From NCBI GenBank assembly GCA_035582835.1, contig JAYKAV010003110.1, forward strand, positions 1,565,254 through 1,629,253: a stretch of 64,000 nt of DNA, read 5' to 3'. Positions 1 to 12,500 of this stretch are shown here, piece after piece. This DNA is from Phoebastria nigripes. Taxonomy: Eukaryota > Chordata > Aves > Procellariiformes > Diomedeidae. A program made the translations under genes and the position numbers. Position 1 is the stretch's first letter. Every line of letters starts with the position of its first letter. Below the pieces are notes generated by a model. It ran no database searches. It had not been told where the DNA came from and worked only from the letters and a program-made list of their open reading frames with translations.

Positions 1-488
1 GAATTTTCATTAAAATTCTTTTTTTTTTGTCTCAGTTACATTCTTGCATCTACTGGGAAAAGATGTATCACCTCTACTGTTGCTCTTAGCATTGAAACAG
101 TAGAAGGATGTTACAAGGCTGGTAAAATTCACCCTGTGTTAGTAACTTCTGAGCTGTAGCAGTTGTCAAAGCTAGTGCACCTTCCCACTATATAAAATGA
201 CAGGCCAGAACAAAAAACAGATTATCAATTATCTATGCATTAAAAAAATGCTTAATTTCATAAAACAGGGGAAAGAGTACTAAAAGCTCTCTTTCACAGA
301 AGCAATCAGATAGATCTCAGTTATCTTGCATCCAGGGCCACAAGTTCCTTCCCACGCTCTGGCTCTAATTCTGAAGTTAGACATCACTACAAAAATGCCT
401 TTTTTGTAGCTATGTAAAATTCTGCTTCATTAAAAAAAGGGGACAACGTTAATACATTTTAAATCTTGATAGGTTAAGCAGTAATCAC
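1..488 (-). other. SNX6: SNX6 intron 7 (partial)
   Basis: AT-rich intronic sequence with no recognisable exon or repeat, truncated by the window start. Confidence 0.8.
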
Positions 489-584
489 CTTTACTCCTGA
501 AACAATGACACCATCTGCTGATTTAACCATATTTTTAAAGAAGTCTTCAAGTTTCTCTTTCTTATTTTTCCCACGAACACTCAA
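489..584 (-). CDS. SNX6: SNX6 exon 7, PX-to-BAR linker
   Basis: This exon is 96 bases, 32 codons, phase 0. It encodes [32 protein letters not shown]. Acceptor TTTTTCAG, donor GTGATT. The next expected exon (BAR start) is not found in bases 1-488, so it lies beyond the window edge. Confidence 0.96.
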
Positions 585-3500
585 CTGAAAAACAGATTCA
601 TTTATCAAGTTAGTTCATTTTCTGGAGGCAGTAAAAGCTTTAAAAAAAAAAAAACAAAACACAAAAAACAAAAACAACAACAACAACGAACGAACTACAT
701 ACTACGACTTGCTACTTCTAAACCAGTTTTCCTGCTCTCTGCCTAGTCTTATACTCTGCATTAATGGGGACAGGGCACCATGCACCCAGAATGACAGACT
801 ACCTCATTTACTAGACTGTTCTTTATCACCTAAAATACTATTCCAAGAAAAAAAAAAAAAAAAAAAAAAATCAGCAACATTCTAGCACCTACAGATAATA
901 CCAAATGTACAAGGTGTACATTTCAGTTATCAATAATACAGTATTTATCACATACAGTACAGCTGTTGAGTTAACCTAATATAACCAGGTTTTGCTCTTT
1001 CAAGTGTAGAATGGCAGATCCTTGACTTTCAGAAACTACAGAAGCATTTACCCCTCACTGCATTGAGGATAATTTTGGTTTCAGCCTCCTCACACTCTTT
1101 CTGTCCATCTAAATTTGCCCAATTTAGGTAAACTGAGTTCCTGAACCAATAATCATTTCTACATCAAGCAACAAGAGGATCCTCTGTAACATATTTTGAA
1201 GTTAAGCACGTACTCAGTTGAGCCAACCTTTGTAATGATTTCTTCAACATTCAATGCTGATTTCTGCAATTTTAAAAAGCAACTAAAAACTGTTTGCAGA
1301 ATATGAGCAACCAGTAACTCCAACACCAAAGAGTTATTATGAATCCAGAAAGTCCTCTCCATTAACTCAAAATTAGATAGCAACTCAGTATGTAACATGT
1401 GGATAGCCAAACTAGTCCAATATCTAGAAAAAAAATTAACTAAATTTTCACCTACATTATTAACAAAAAGGCTTTACTTATCAGAACATTTCATTAGAAA
1501 TCCTCTCTAGTTTTGTCAGCAACAGAATTTAAACCACAGTTCCAAACCCTAAAAATGGGCGTTCCGTCTTTGTTGCATCATCCTTCCCCGCAAAAAAAAA
1601 AAAAAAAATTCAGTCAAAGAGTGGACAAGTATAGTCATGTGAAATCACCATGTCCTGGTTTCGGCTCGGATAGAGTTAATTTTCTTCCTAGTAGCTGGTA
1701 TAGTGCTGTGGTTTGGATTTAGTATGAGAATAATGTTGCTAACACACTGATGTTTTAGTTGTTGCTAAGTAGTGTTTACACTAGCCAAGGACTTTTCAGC
1801 TTCCCATGNTCTGCCAGGTGCACAAGAAGCTGGGAGGGAGCATAGCCAGGACAGCTGACCCAAACTGGCCAAAGGGATATTCCATACCATATGATGTCAT
1901 GCTCAGTATATAAGCTGGGGGAAGAAGAAGGAAGGGGGGAGTGTTCGGAGTGATGGCGTTTGTCTTCCCAAGTAACTGTTACACCTGATGGAGCCCTGCT
2001 TTCCTGGAGATGGCTGAACACCTGCCTGCCAATGGGAAGCTAATCTTTTTAATCCAAAACATATTGCATTCCCATTAATATTTTTGATGCTGAGGCTAGA
2101 GCACATAGTGCATTTAGTTCCCCAGGTGGCAGCAAAATGAACTCCTACAGACTAACTGAATTTCTAACTTTTACAATACAAATATGTCTGGTATGAAGGA
2201 ATTGATGCAATTTGCTCCAGGAGGTAAAGCCCTCTTAATCAATTTTCCATCCTACCATGAAAGTACATCTTGATTTCTCTTGCCAGCAATTCAGTTTTCA
2301 ATACTCACATCCTGATTATATTCCAAGAATACATGGAAATTTAAATCCTTTCTCAAAATAGGATGTGCTGCCACGCGACACAAAAACACTTCATGCATTG
2401 CAACTGTCTTCTTGAATATTGCCAAATATTCACTGAAAACGAAAAATAAGACAGACATAAGAATTTCACATGAAGCAATTAAGTTTGAGATAAGCCTAGT
2501 GAGCAGCTTTAAGAGATCCTCAGTAAGGATACAAAATTATACGCTGATATAGTAGAGATTATCACTCCAATATTTGATATATACATAAATAAATAGTACA
2601 ATGTTAATACTAGGGGGAAATTTGAAGCCCTAACATATTACAGAGAGACTTTTAATGAAGACTCAACAAATACATTCTAATTTTTAAGGCTAGCTAACAC
2701 AGACTGGTTTGCTGAAAGTGTAACCTCATTTAATTGTCCTTTCCCCAAATCCCCAAAAATCAAGAAATTCAGATACAGGCTACAGTCATTAGCCACTATG
2801 TAGCTGATGTGCAAATTCCTTCCTCCCCATCTCCATCCCCTTGCCTATTTGCACCCTCCTTACTTATTTAAACGTTCATGTAGTTTTGTTAGCTCTTTAG
2901 ATAGGAGTCTTTTATTCCATGTTAAAGCACCTAGCCTTTTTGGGCTGAAGCTTATGTGGATGTCTTGCTTCATAGTGGTTCTAAAAGTGAAATTAAGTGC
3001 TGCATTTGGTAGGTACCAAAAAAGTCATGTTGAACCATGACAATTGCGTAGTTGCACAGTTCAGCCAACTCAACTTTAAAGCAATTACTCATTTGTGATT
3101 TAATTAAGAGGAAGGCATTCTTATCAATACAAGTTTGCTAGAATCCATTTTGCTTTGCAAATTCAATGAATAAGACGTAACTTGTCTAGAAATGAGGAAG
3201 GGGCTCTTTTCCCCATTCTGAGGTCAAATGGTGAAATGATAATCAACACTTTTGCTTCCACTATGTGCAAGGAGGTTAAGATTTACATACCAGCAAACCA
3301 GCAGGGCCAGTGTTGGGAGATGTTTGATCTCAGTGAGAGTAGTAGTCATTCAGTGAAGACAAAAAAGGAGGATGCAGAGGATGGAGGTGGCAGTAGAAGA
3401 AACCCAAAGTTTTCTGTGTTATCCAACCCCTAACCAGACCACAAGAGAATCATGATCAGGGCCGCTGGAAAACCACAGATTCTTTAAAATCTATAGTGTT

Positions 3501-6500
3501 TTGATAATTTCCAGTTTTCTGCATATGAAGTGTATATCTACTCTGCTATAAATTATGTTGTACATAACACTAACACAGAGCTTTTTAAGACATTTGCTCA
3601 CAGAAGCTGGAGTTCGGAGAGAAAGCAGCAGTTCTAAGAGTTCTATGTACTTTTCTTGCCAATTCAGAGCTCTTGATAGAAGCAGTCTAGAAGCAGCGTA
3701 AATATACACTTGAAAACTGAAACCAACGACAGGAAAAAGATCAAAGAAGTGAATGCATGATAAGGAAAGTGGATGAAGCAAGGAGAAACTTCACTGTGTA
3801 ACTCGAAATGGAACAAAAAGCCTTAGAGCAGATATTTCAATACACATTAAATTCACAGTAAGAGAAAATACTATTTTCAGGAAGTATATTCTCCTTGTGC
3901 AAAAAAAAGGGAGCATCAAAAAAAGTATTTTCTAGTAATCTCCATATTTCTTGGGAAACAGAAAGTTGGCATCTACGTTTACAGTACCAACCACATGCAA
4001 AAATCCCTAGTTCAAACACTACATGTATAAACCTTAAAATTTCATTATGCTTATAAAATGTGGAACACCAGAACTAAAAAAGATAGAGGTTACCTCCTCC
4101 CTTTGCAGGTGTTCTGTGAAGAAAAGGATCTAACTAGTTTTTTTCCTTACAAAAGAATGCTCAAGAACAAGCTGATTTTTTTTCCTGTTTCAGAAGTTCT
4201 TCCATGAAATTATTTCTACAATTTTCCTAATGGCTCTGATCATGATCACTAAGATAACCCTGGTTATGTTGCAACTGGATTCTCAAGCCTATATCTCACA
4301 GAGAACCATTACAGTGAAATCAGAAACATGGGACAGCAAACAGCATTAAAAGTTGAGGGATTAAAAAAAAAAAAAAAAAAAAGAGTAGTAATCAAGTCTA
4401 CATACGCCTCTAGTTCTTGTTTCATCTTGGTGAATTCTTCTTTAGTCATTGATCCTTCCCCTTCTCCAAGTTTCTGCAATTTCTCCCTTGAGGCATCAAA
4501 GTCAGGCCTGGGTGGTGCTGGTGGAATCTGGAATTGAATCAAATTTTTTTTAATTGCTCATCTTCTCAGTCAAAAAACATCCATTCAGTACAGGAACTGT
4601 AAATTGCCTGCAGCTTTTTAATATATGGCTCTCTCTTTCATCATTCATTACAGCATTTATGGATAAATTCTCTCATTCATGAGTTAGACATGCTGCATTT
4701 CTATACCAATTTTGGCCAAGTGTCCTCGAAGATTACTAAAGAATTAACTAATGGCTTCAGTAGTTTAATTACAACAGAAACTAAATAATACCTAGCTTTC
4801 CCAACACAATGAATTAAAACTTGAAATCATTATTTTATAATTAGTTTTGTTTTAGCTTATTTGGTAAGGATTGTTTCTTGTTTAAAGAAAAAAAAGAATT
4901 CCACAGTTGTTTTCACACCATCCATTTATAACTCCCCAAAACTTTAAACAAAAAAAAAAAAACAAAAAACGTTCCATATTGTTTGCAGGCACTAGTTCTT
5001 TCTTGCAGCACTGCTGACATTAAAGATACGTCTGTTGAAATAACAAAGCACACAGTAAAAAAGTCTCTAGGTTAATCTTGTAATATAGTATATTAACATT
5101 GAAAGAGAAAACACCACAGTCAAACTAATCCTGAATTGCTATCCGTAAAGGGACGCAGAACAAAGCTAAACTGTGCCTAAATTTTAGTTCACTGATATTT
5201 GTCCATTACATTAATGCATTACAAAAAAGAAAAATCCAGCATCTATGCAGTCAACTGTCTGAAACCAGTNATTACCACACTGAAGGTCTAGTCACTTCAA
5301 ATAGCTTTTCTGACTAAAAAAAGACTAGCTCAAGAATGGTATGACGCATCACAGATTATATTCATCATAACATACCCACTAGTCAATTAGAAATATGTTT
5401 ACCTTCTGAATCAGTAGACACACACCCCAAACACAAAATGAATACCTAACTTTCACACCAAGATGACAAATATTCCTATTTGTAATAAAAGTATGAACAG
5501 CAGCACCCATTTTTAATAGGCAGTATCACAAGGTGACTATTTTGGGACCTCTGTTCCCCGGAGGCCTGAAATAAACTTCAAACCATAAGTTGTTAAGTTG
5601 TGTATTAAGTAGTTCTTAGGATGGTATTTCATCCATAGTTCTAGGATGGTATTTGCATTGTTTTTTCCCCCTCCAACTGATTTATGGTAAAATGATTCTG
5701 ATCTTCAAAATGAAAACTGGAAAAGTCTTAATTACCAGAGCTCAGTTACTGCACTCTGCCATTCCAGCTAAAACAAAGGCAACATGAAACTTGCAACTAA
5801 GTTAAACATTAGCTTACAAAAACAATACCACCAAGTTATACAGCTCACCTATCTCCCACACTTTTAACACGGTGGACTAAAAATACACTTGGATACAGAT
5901 TAAACTACTGACTCCTTAGGAGTGAAAGGCAAGAAAGTATGACAACTACAGTAACTTTCCCCCAAGCTTGCTTCAACCATTAATTTTGTATAATCGCATA
6001 AAATGAAGTATTAGAGCATCTGATCTGATTTTAGAAGGAATGAACATCTGCTGTTTCCACTGCATTTAAAAGCAGTCACAAGTACTTTTGATACAGTCCA
6101 CAGAAAACAGTGCACATAAACCAAAAGAACAGTAATACTTACGATATAGCCAGCATAGTCCTCATTCTCAACAAAAGAATCATGAAGCCAAATAAACTCT
6201 TCATGTTGCCGGACAACAGAAAATTCATTTTGTTTGAAATTTGGTAAGGAACTCTAGAAGAAGAAAAGGAGGAAGAATTATGAAAAAAAAAAAAACCAAA
6301 ACCAAAAAAACCACACNCCCCCACCCCCCTGCCCCAAAAAAAAACCCAACCAAAAAACCAAAATGTTTTTCATTACTGTATGAAAAACACCTTGAAGGAG
6401 CAACAAAAATATCCCTGTAAAAATAATCCAATAATCCAAGTAAGGATTTGACCAAAAAAAGTTCATACAGCAATAATTACTCCCATCTTAATTAGTGCAG

Positions 6501-9500
6501 CAAACAGTTGGAATGGGTTGCCCAAAGAGGTTNCGGAGTCTCCACCCTTGGAGATATTCAAAACCCAAACGGACAAGTCCTGAGCAATGTGCTCTGGTTC
6601 ACCCTGATTTAATGGTGGGAGTGAGGGAGGAGATGGGACTAAATGATCTCCAGAAATTTTATTCAACCTCAACTATTCTGTGATTCTGCAATCAATAAAC
6701 ATTCAAATCTAAAAAAAGAAGAAAAGCCATAAACATGCAGTAACTAAAAATGATTCATGAATGTAATTCCATTATGAAACATATTTTTAGAATCTGAAAC
6801 CATGGCTAATCTAATTAAAAAACTATACTGAAGAATACTGAGGTGTATTAAAGATTCTACCTGCAAATGGGCCAATTAATATGCATGGGAATGGTGTGAC
6901 AACACATGGACATCCAACACAAAAAACTGAACGTCACTTTTTTCTAAACAGTTTTTTAACTTCTTAACTTTTTAGCCATCTTTTTCTTAAGCACTGCAGC
7001 TACACGGTCTCTTAAACCTGAGATAATGCTACTTTCACATTTCCTTTGGATTGTGTTACACTTGTTTCAATAAACAGTTCAAGCAAACTTTCTTTTCTAT
7101 ATAATTAAGAAAATGTTCAGTGTACAAACCCAGGCTTTTACCTTTGTATGAACAGTGAATTTCACTTTGTCCCTCTCACTGAGTGCATCTGAGATATCCA
7201 CTTGCAGAGCAGCATCAGTCTGGAGATCTACATTTATTGCCCTAAGCTAAACAAAGAAAAATCTATTTAGCTTAAATCTAAAAAAAAAGTTAATTATATT
7301 TCCCTTATTCTTCCCTTGAGAAGAACCCTGATCCTGCAATGCTGAACAACCTTAAAAGACTGAAGATAGATTACAAAAAAACCCAACATTGAAAGATTAT
7401 TTCCAGCTGAAAAAGAAATTCCAGTAGTACTCCTTATGGCACGCATGACCATACAAATAATTTCCTTTACCGTACTCCTTGTTAGTGCACTATTGTCATT
7501 TCTGTGTATTGTTAACTTGCTAGTAATTGAGATGGTCAAGACAAAGTACATTTACAGACAGCAGCAAGTTTGGTAGGTTTTTCCTCTTCATTTTTCTCTT
7601 CATTCCCCCCGTTCCCCCAAATCAACAACCTGCTGTAAGTAAATGTACTTGTAAAGGTAATTATAAAGGTATTAACAGTTGGAAAGGTACTTTTAAGGAG
7701 AAAAGTGGTCCTATATTTCAAAGAAGCAAGAGCTATTAAAGACCTGGTTTACTCACATTGTCTTACACTATTCTTTTGTTTAACATTTCCCATGATATAC
7801 TGAAAAAGCTTAAAAAAAATAATATCCTGAACTTCACAGAGCTAAGTCTCCTTGGAAATATTTTTCTGGGAAAAAAACAACAAACAAACAAACACCCAAA
7901 CAAAAAACAAACCTCAAACCCAACATTTCAATCTCTTCAAAATCAGCATAAGAAATGGCAAAAGTGCAAGGAATACACATATTTTTTTCCACAAGATGTG
8001 AAACCTGAACTCTCTTACAAAATAATTCCAAAGTCACATCGAAAAGAAAATGAGACAATGATCAAATATAGAAAAATTGGAAGATTATCTGAGCACCGCA
8101 ATGTTTGGCAGTAACTGGACCAAAGGGTTCAACAGTACTTGGTGAAACTATAACCTCATCTAGACCCCAACTGGAAATTCAAGTCCCCTCACCCTTGCAC
8201 CCTTGTTGGTCTAGAGCAATTTGTCCCATGACAATTTAATCATCATGATCAACAGACATTCAGAATATTTTTCAAATACTAACTCTGAAATCTTTTCCAA
8301 TCACATTGTCAAAAAATGTTTCAATGTCATGCTCATGAGGCTTACTTTTTACTGAGACACCGTGTTTTCTTTGATGCTGCTTTTTTTCTAGAAATATCAC
8401 ATTCCACACTGTAAAAATGCTNTGCCATACAAAGATATAGACTTTTTTTCCTGCAATATTTTTCAGGGCTGCATTTTGAAGTCCGTACTCAAGTACAAAA
8501 ATGCTTTAAGTATCAGCAGCACACAGTACAAAGGTTACATATGAGCAGATTTTGAAGATAACACTGCAAGGCACTGGAACAGCACCAGGAGAGAAGCATC
8601 AACTGCCACATCTTGTTTTCCACCAGCTATCTTAATCCTTATCTTAAATCATAGTGGTCAGCTTCCTATTTACTCTAGTTTTCTTGTTAACCTCAACACA
8701 CGGACAACTCTGCTGCTTATGTAGCAGCAACCAGACTAATATATCTTAGAATTAGTGTGTTAAAGTAAACCAAAATCATACAGTCCAGCATATTTTGCTA
8801 GGCTAGCAAAATATAACACTTCAATAGCTATTACACAAATAGTAATAGTTTTTCCTTACAGCAAAGTTGGAAATCATTAAAACCACCGCACAGTAACATA
8901 TTCACACATGTGATTCAGGCATCGCTTTTTGTTTTGTCTTCCCAAGGTTTAGGGGGTCACTGCCTCACACAAAGGCATATTATCATGCAACCATCCATTG
9001 CAGATCACTTCTCAGAGGCAGAATCTCCTAGCTCCTACTGAGTTTCCAATGTGCTTAACATCTAATTTAGGAAAGAAAAATATAATCTGACATACCAATG
9101 TCTGCCTTATGTCATGACACCACATTTTTCAGCTTGTAGAAAAGTTTTTAGTGGTTACACTGTCTGGGGTACTGTTTTTTCTCCAGTCCCCCAGAATATA
9201 TTAACAAACAGAGTAATCTCAGCAAATAATCTGGATTACCCAAATGGTATTTTTGTAGTCTTTCACGGGTCACAAAAATTTCTACTAAAATGCTTTTCCC
9301 CCTCCGTTTTTTAAAAAGTGGTACAATACAAAATTCTAAGATTCAGTATAACAGCTGTTCAAGTTTGTCACTAGTGCGTACGCAGTCTCTAGTGCAGCGC
9401 ACCCTGGCCANGTGCACTATTCACAACTTTAGAAACAAAATGCTTATTCGTGCCGAGAAAATTAAGAACTACCTAAACATGACAACTTGACTCATGACAT

Positions 9501-12500
9501 ACAACTGTAAAGGACTATTTGTTTAATTTATACTGAGTTAAGTTTGTAACAGTTTTGAAGAGTTTAATCATATGTTAAATTATGCTGTGTAGCCCGACTG
9601 CCAACAGGGAACATTTTCATCTGCAATGGTAATGAAGCATTTATGAAAGGTGTCAAAGACAATCAGAAAGTTGAAGGACTTTAAATGTATTCATGTGACA
9701 CAATGGTTCACGTTGCATTACTGGGAATTAAATTCATAAACATCATCATCACACAACAAACGTAAGCAATCTCCTCACCACTACTTCCAAAAGAAAACCA
9801 CCGCCAACAGATGGTTTTCTAGTCATGAAGGGAGTAGAAAATGAAAAAATAAAATGCTACAAAACCTGATTCGGATGAAAAGTCTGATTTGGATGACAAC
9901 TGAAATGTAAGTACCTTAAATTCTGGAAAAAATGGAGGTGGGATACAGTCCCTTTGTATCTTGTCCCCCCTCCCTTCAATCTAATACACACAACATAGCA
10001 CAATAATTTTATGCTTAGATACACGCTCTACACCCATGCTGAACAACTTGCAAAACAAAAGCTAACTTAATTTAGCTGCTTTACAGTTTCCTATGCTATA
10101 CCAAGTCCGTCCCTGTTTTATTCAAAGGGTCTAGAAAACACCAGAAGCCAAAACGTGGGCTAAGCGATGTTACAGTACTGAAAGAGAACACAATGCAAGG
10201 AGAGGATTTAGCACCTAAGCTCTTGCTCAAGGATCAATTATACTTCAAATGATAATGGAAGGAAGCTGGTAGAGACAAGGGAAACAACCAAACCTTACAT
10301 TCCTAGATAATGTCATCCTTTAACAACAGTAACTTCTATACTCTAAGACCTTTCAAAAATGTTAGAGAAAAAGGACCCTTTCTTCAGCGGGTTCTTTACA
10401 AGCAGATAAATACACAGAGCAAGGGAAACAAACAATACTTTTACAACAAAAGATTACAAAGTGTCATCACAGCATTAAGCTTCTAGCAGATCTGTTCTAA
10501 GGGATAGCTCATTTCCCCTAAATGAGCAGACAAGAGCATTAGCCAAGTCGGCTAAAGTTTGTATAGATATAAAATGCACAAGACAGTACTAGTAGAGCAA
10601 TACTATACCACCTTTCTGAGCATGTATTGTTTACGCTAGAGAGACCACAAAAAAGCCCAACAGGAACTGAGTTACTCCAAGCGAACTCAATAGTATCTTC
10701 CTAAGTGAGATTTAGAAAAGCTATTCCTGCAAGTTCATTTTATGCAGACCATTTATAATAAGTTCCTTCTACAGACCACCCACTGCTACTTCCTCAAAGA
10801 TGATTCTCAGTGCTCTGTTTTACAATTTTCCGGAAAAGGCTCCATATGGTATAACACAATTGTTTGAAAAATACTGTTTTATGTGGCATCAGCATAATTT
10901 CCAGCCCTCTTTTCATCCCATCACCCCCACATTAAACTTAACACAACTGTAGCTGACCAACATGATTCTGAAGAGTTAAAAGCCATAGCAATATCTGAAT
11001 TCTAAAGAGGAAAGAGTACTGATTTTCAAAACTAAAAGCTCAATTACTTTAACCAGAAGTTGCCATCCCTGCTTTCAAATAAAGGCTTGACCTACTCATT
11101 TTTTAATCGCAGAGGAACGTGACAAATCAGAACCAGGGAAACACTTTATGAAAAGCTGTTTATTTCTACTACTGCTACTAAGAAAAAAAAAAGTTGTGAT
11201 TTTGAAGATTAGATTTTCTGTATCACAATCAAAATCATGCAGATAACAACCTGTGTTTTAACCCCAAGGATCTACACAGCAGTGAAAAAATTAAAAACCC
11301 AGAGTGACTGAAAATAAGAAACCTAAAAAAATCAGGGAAAGGAGAAGGACACTATTCTGGTTTAATTCCTCAGTGCTGGATGAAGATGGGCGGGGGGGGG
11401 AGGGGGGGGGAGAAGACTGCACTTGGCCAACTGAGATGATGTAAGTTGTCCAACAGCACAAACAAGCCTGCTTAGAGATTTCTTAAGGCTTTCAAATTAC
11501 CTTGTGAACTCTGACTACTGTAGTCTTAGAGGGAAAACTAATAACCAACCAAACAAACAAGTTTCACACGGGTTCAGATCTGCATTGTTATGTTCTACCT
11601 GCACCTTCAGATAAAGACAACTTAACTGTGCATTTCAATGTCTGTTCCTAAATACCAGGGACAACCTATGTAAAATACAACTCCATAATTTACAAGTTCT
11701 TCAGCTCTTGTTCTGAAGGCACTTGAAGGACAACAATTTCCACCTTCTCTGTTTTTTATCCAGTATTCTTACTAAAGTAGCTGTATAATTAAAGGCAAAA
11801 GCTCTACAGTGGCCAGAATTGGCCTAATACAATACTAGAATTCCTTTTTAAATTTCTGGTCATAAATTGGAACATAAAATGCACTGAATTCCTACCACAT
11901 GCATACAGTCAAAAATCACTTAGTACTTAACATTATATTTGACGCTTGAGTATGGCATGCATGATAAAAGGGTATATCAATGTTTTTCAGATTTTATATT
12001 TTCAGTAATATACTGGATGTAGCCACTTTAATAATCAGCAATAACCAAAGCAACCTAAGCAACCCAGAAGCTGCTCTCCTACCTTGCTCAGAGCCAGTCT
12101 TTCTCAAGATACTAACCGATAGGGGTAATCAGTCTGAATAAGTTATACTAGCTTAGCCGATCTGTTGCTTAAGTGAGGCAGGCAAGTTAAAGAAAGATGG
12201 ATGCAGCAGTTAGAAGAGAAATGAAGGCCAGAAACAGCAGGCAGAGAAAAAGGTTTTCTAAGTAAAAAACATATTCATGGCATCCTGTCCCAACAACAGA
12301 ACTTCTTTTCAATAAAGAGTTTACTACGCAGCGTGCGCCTGCAATGTAAACGTCCCATTGTTATCTATGGGAGAACCTCTGGGGCCTAAAGCGAGAAGAG
12401 AGGGCAGGACTATTTCACCTAGGCCCTGGCTCACGATTAAAGATGGAACCTGGTGCTCTCCACAAGGCTGGTCAACCTGGTCAGGACCGCAGCACAACCT

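Larger units (their letters stand above)
585..2308 (-). other. SNX6: SNX6 intron 6
   Basis: Intron between the exons ending at 2309 and starting at 584. It holds A-rich tracts (642-691, 848-870, 1592-1608) and one sense-plus LTR fragment. The short open frames here match nothing I recognise. Confidence 0.9.
6254..7141 (-). other. SNX6: SNX6 intron 3
   Basis: Contains an A/C-rich low-complexity tract (6283-6360) and a CR1 3' end. Otherwise unremarkable. Confidence 0.9.

Noticed and set aside
1159..1410. 83-codon minus-strand frame in SNX6 intron 6, on the coding strand of the gene
   Set aside because: It does not match any SNX6 segment, lacks suitable splice sites, and exons 6 and 7 already join in frame without it.
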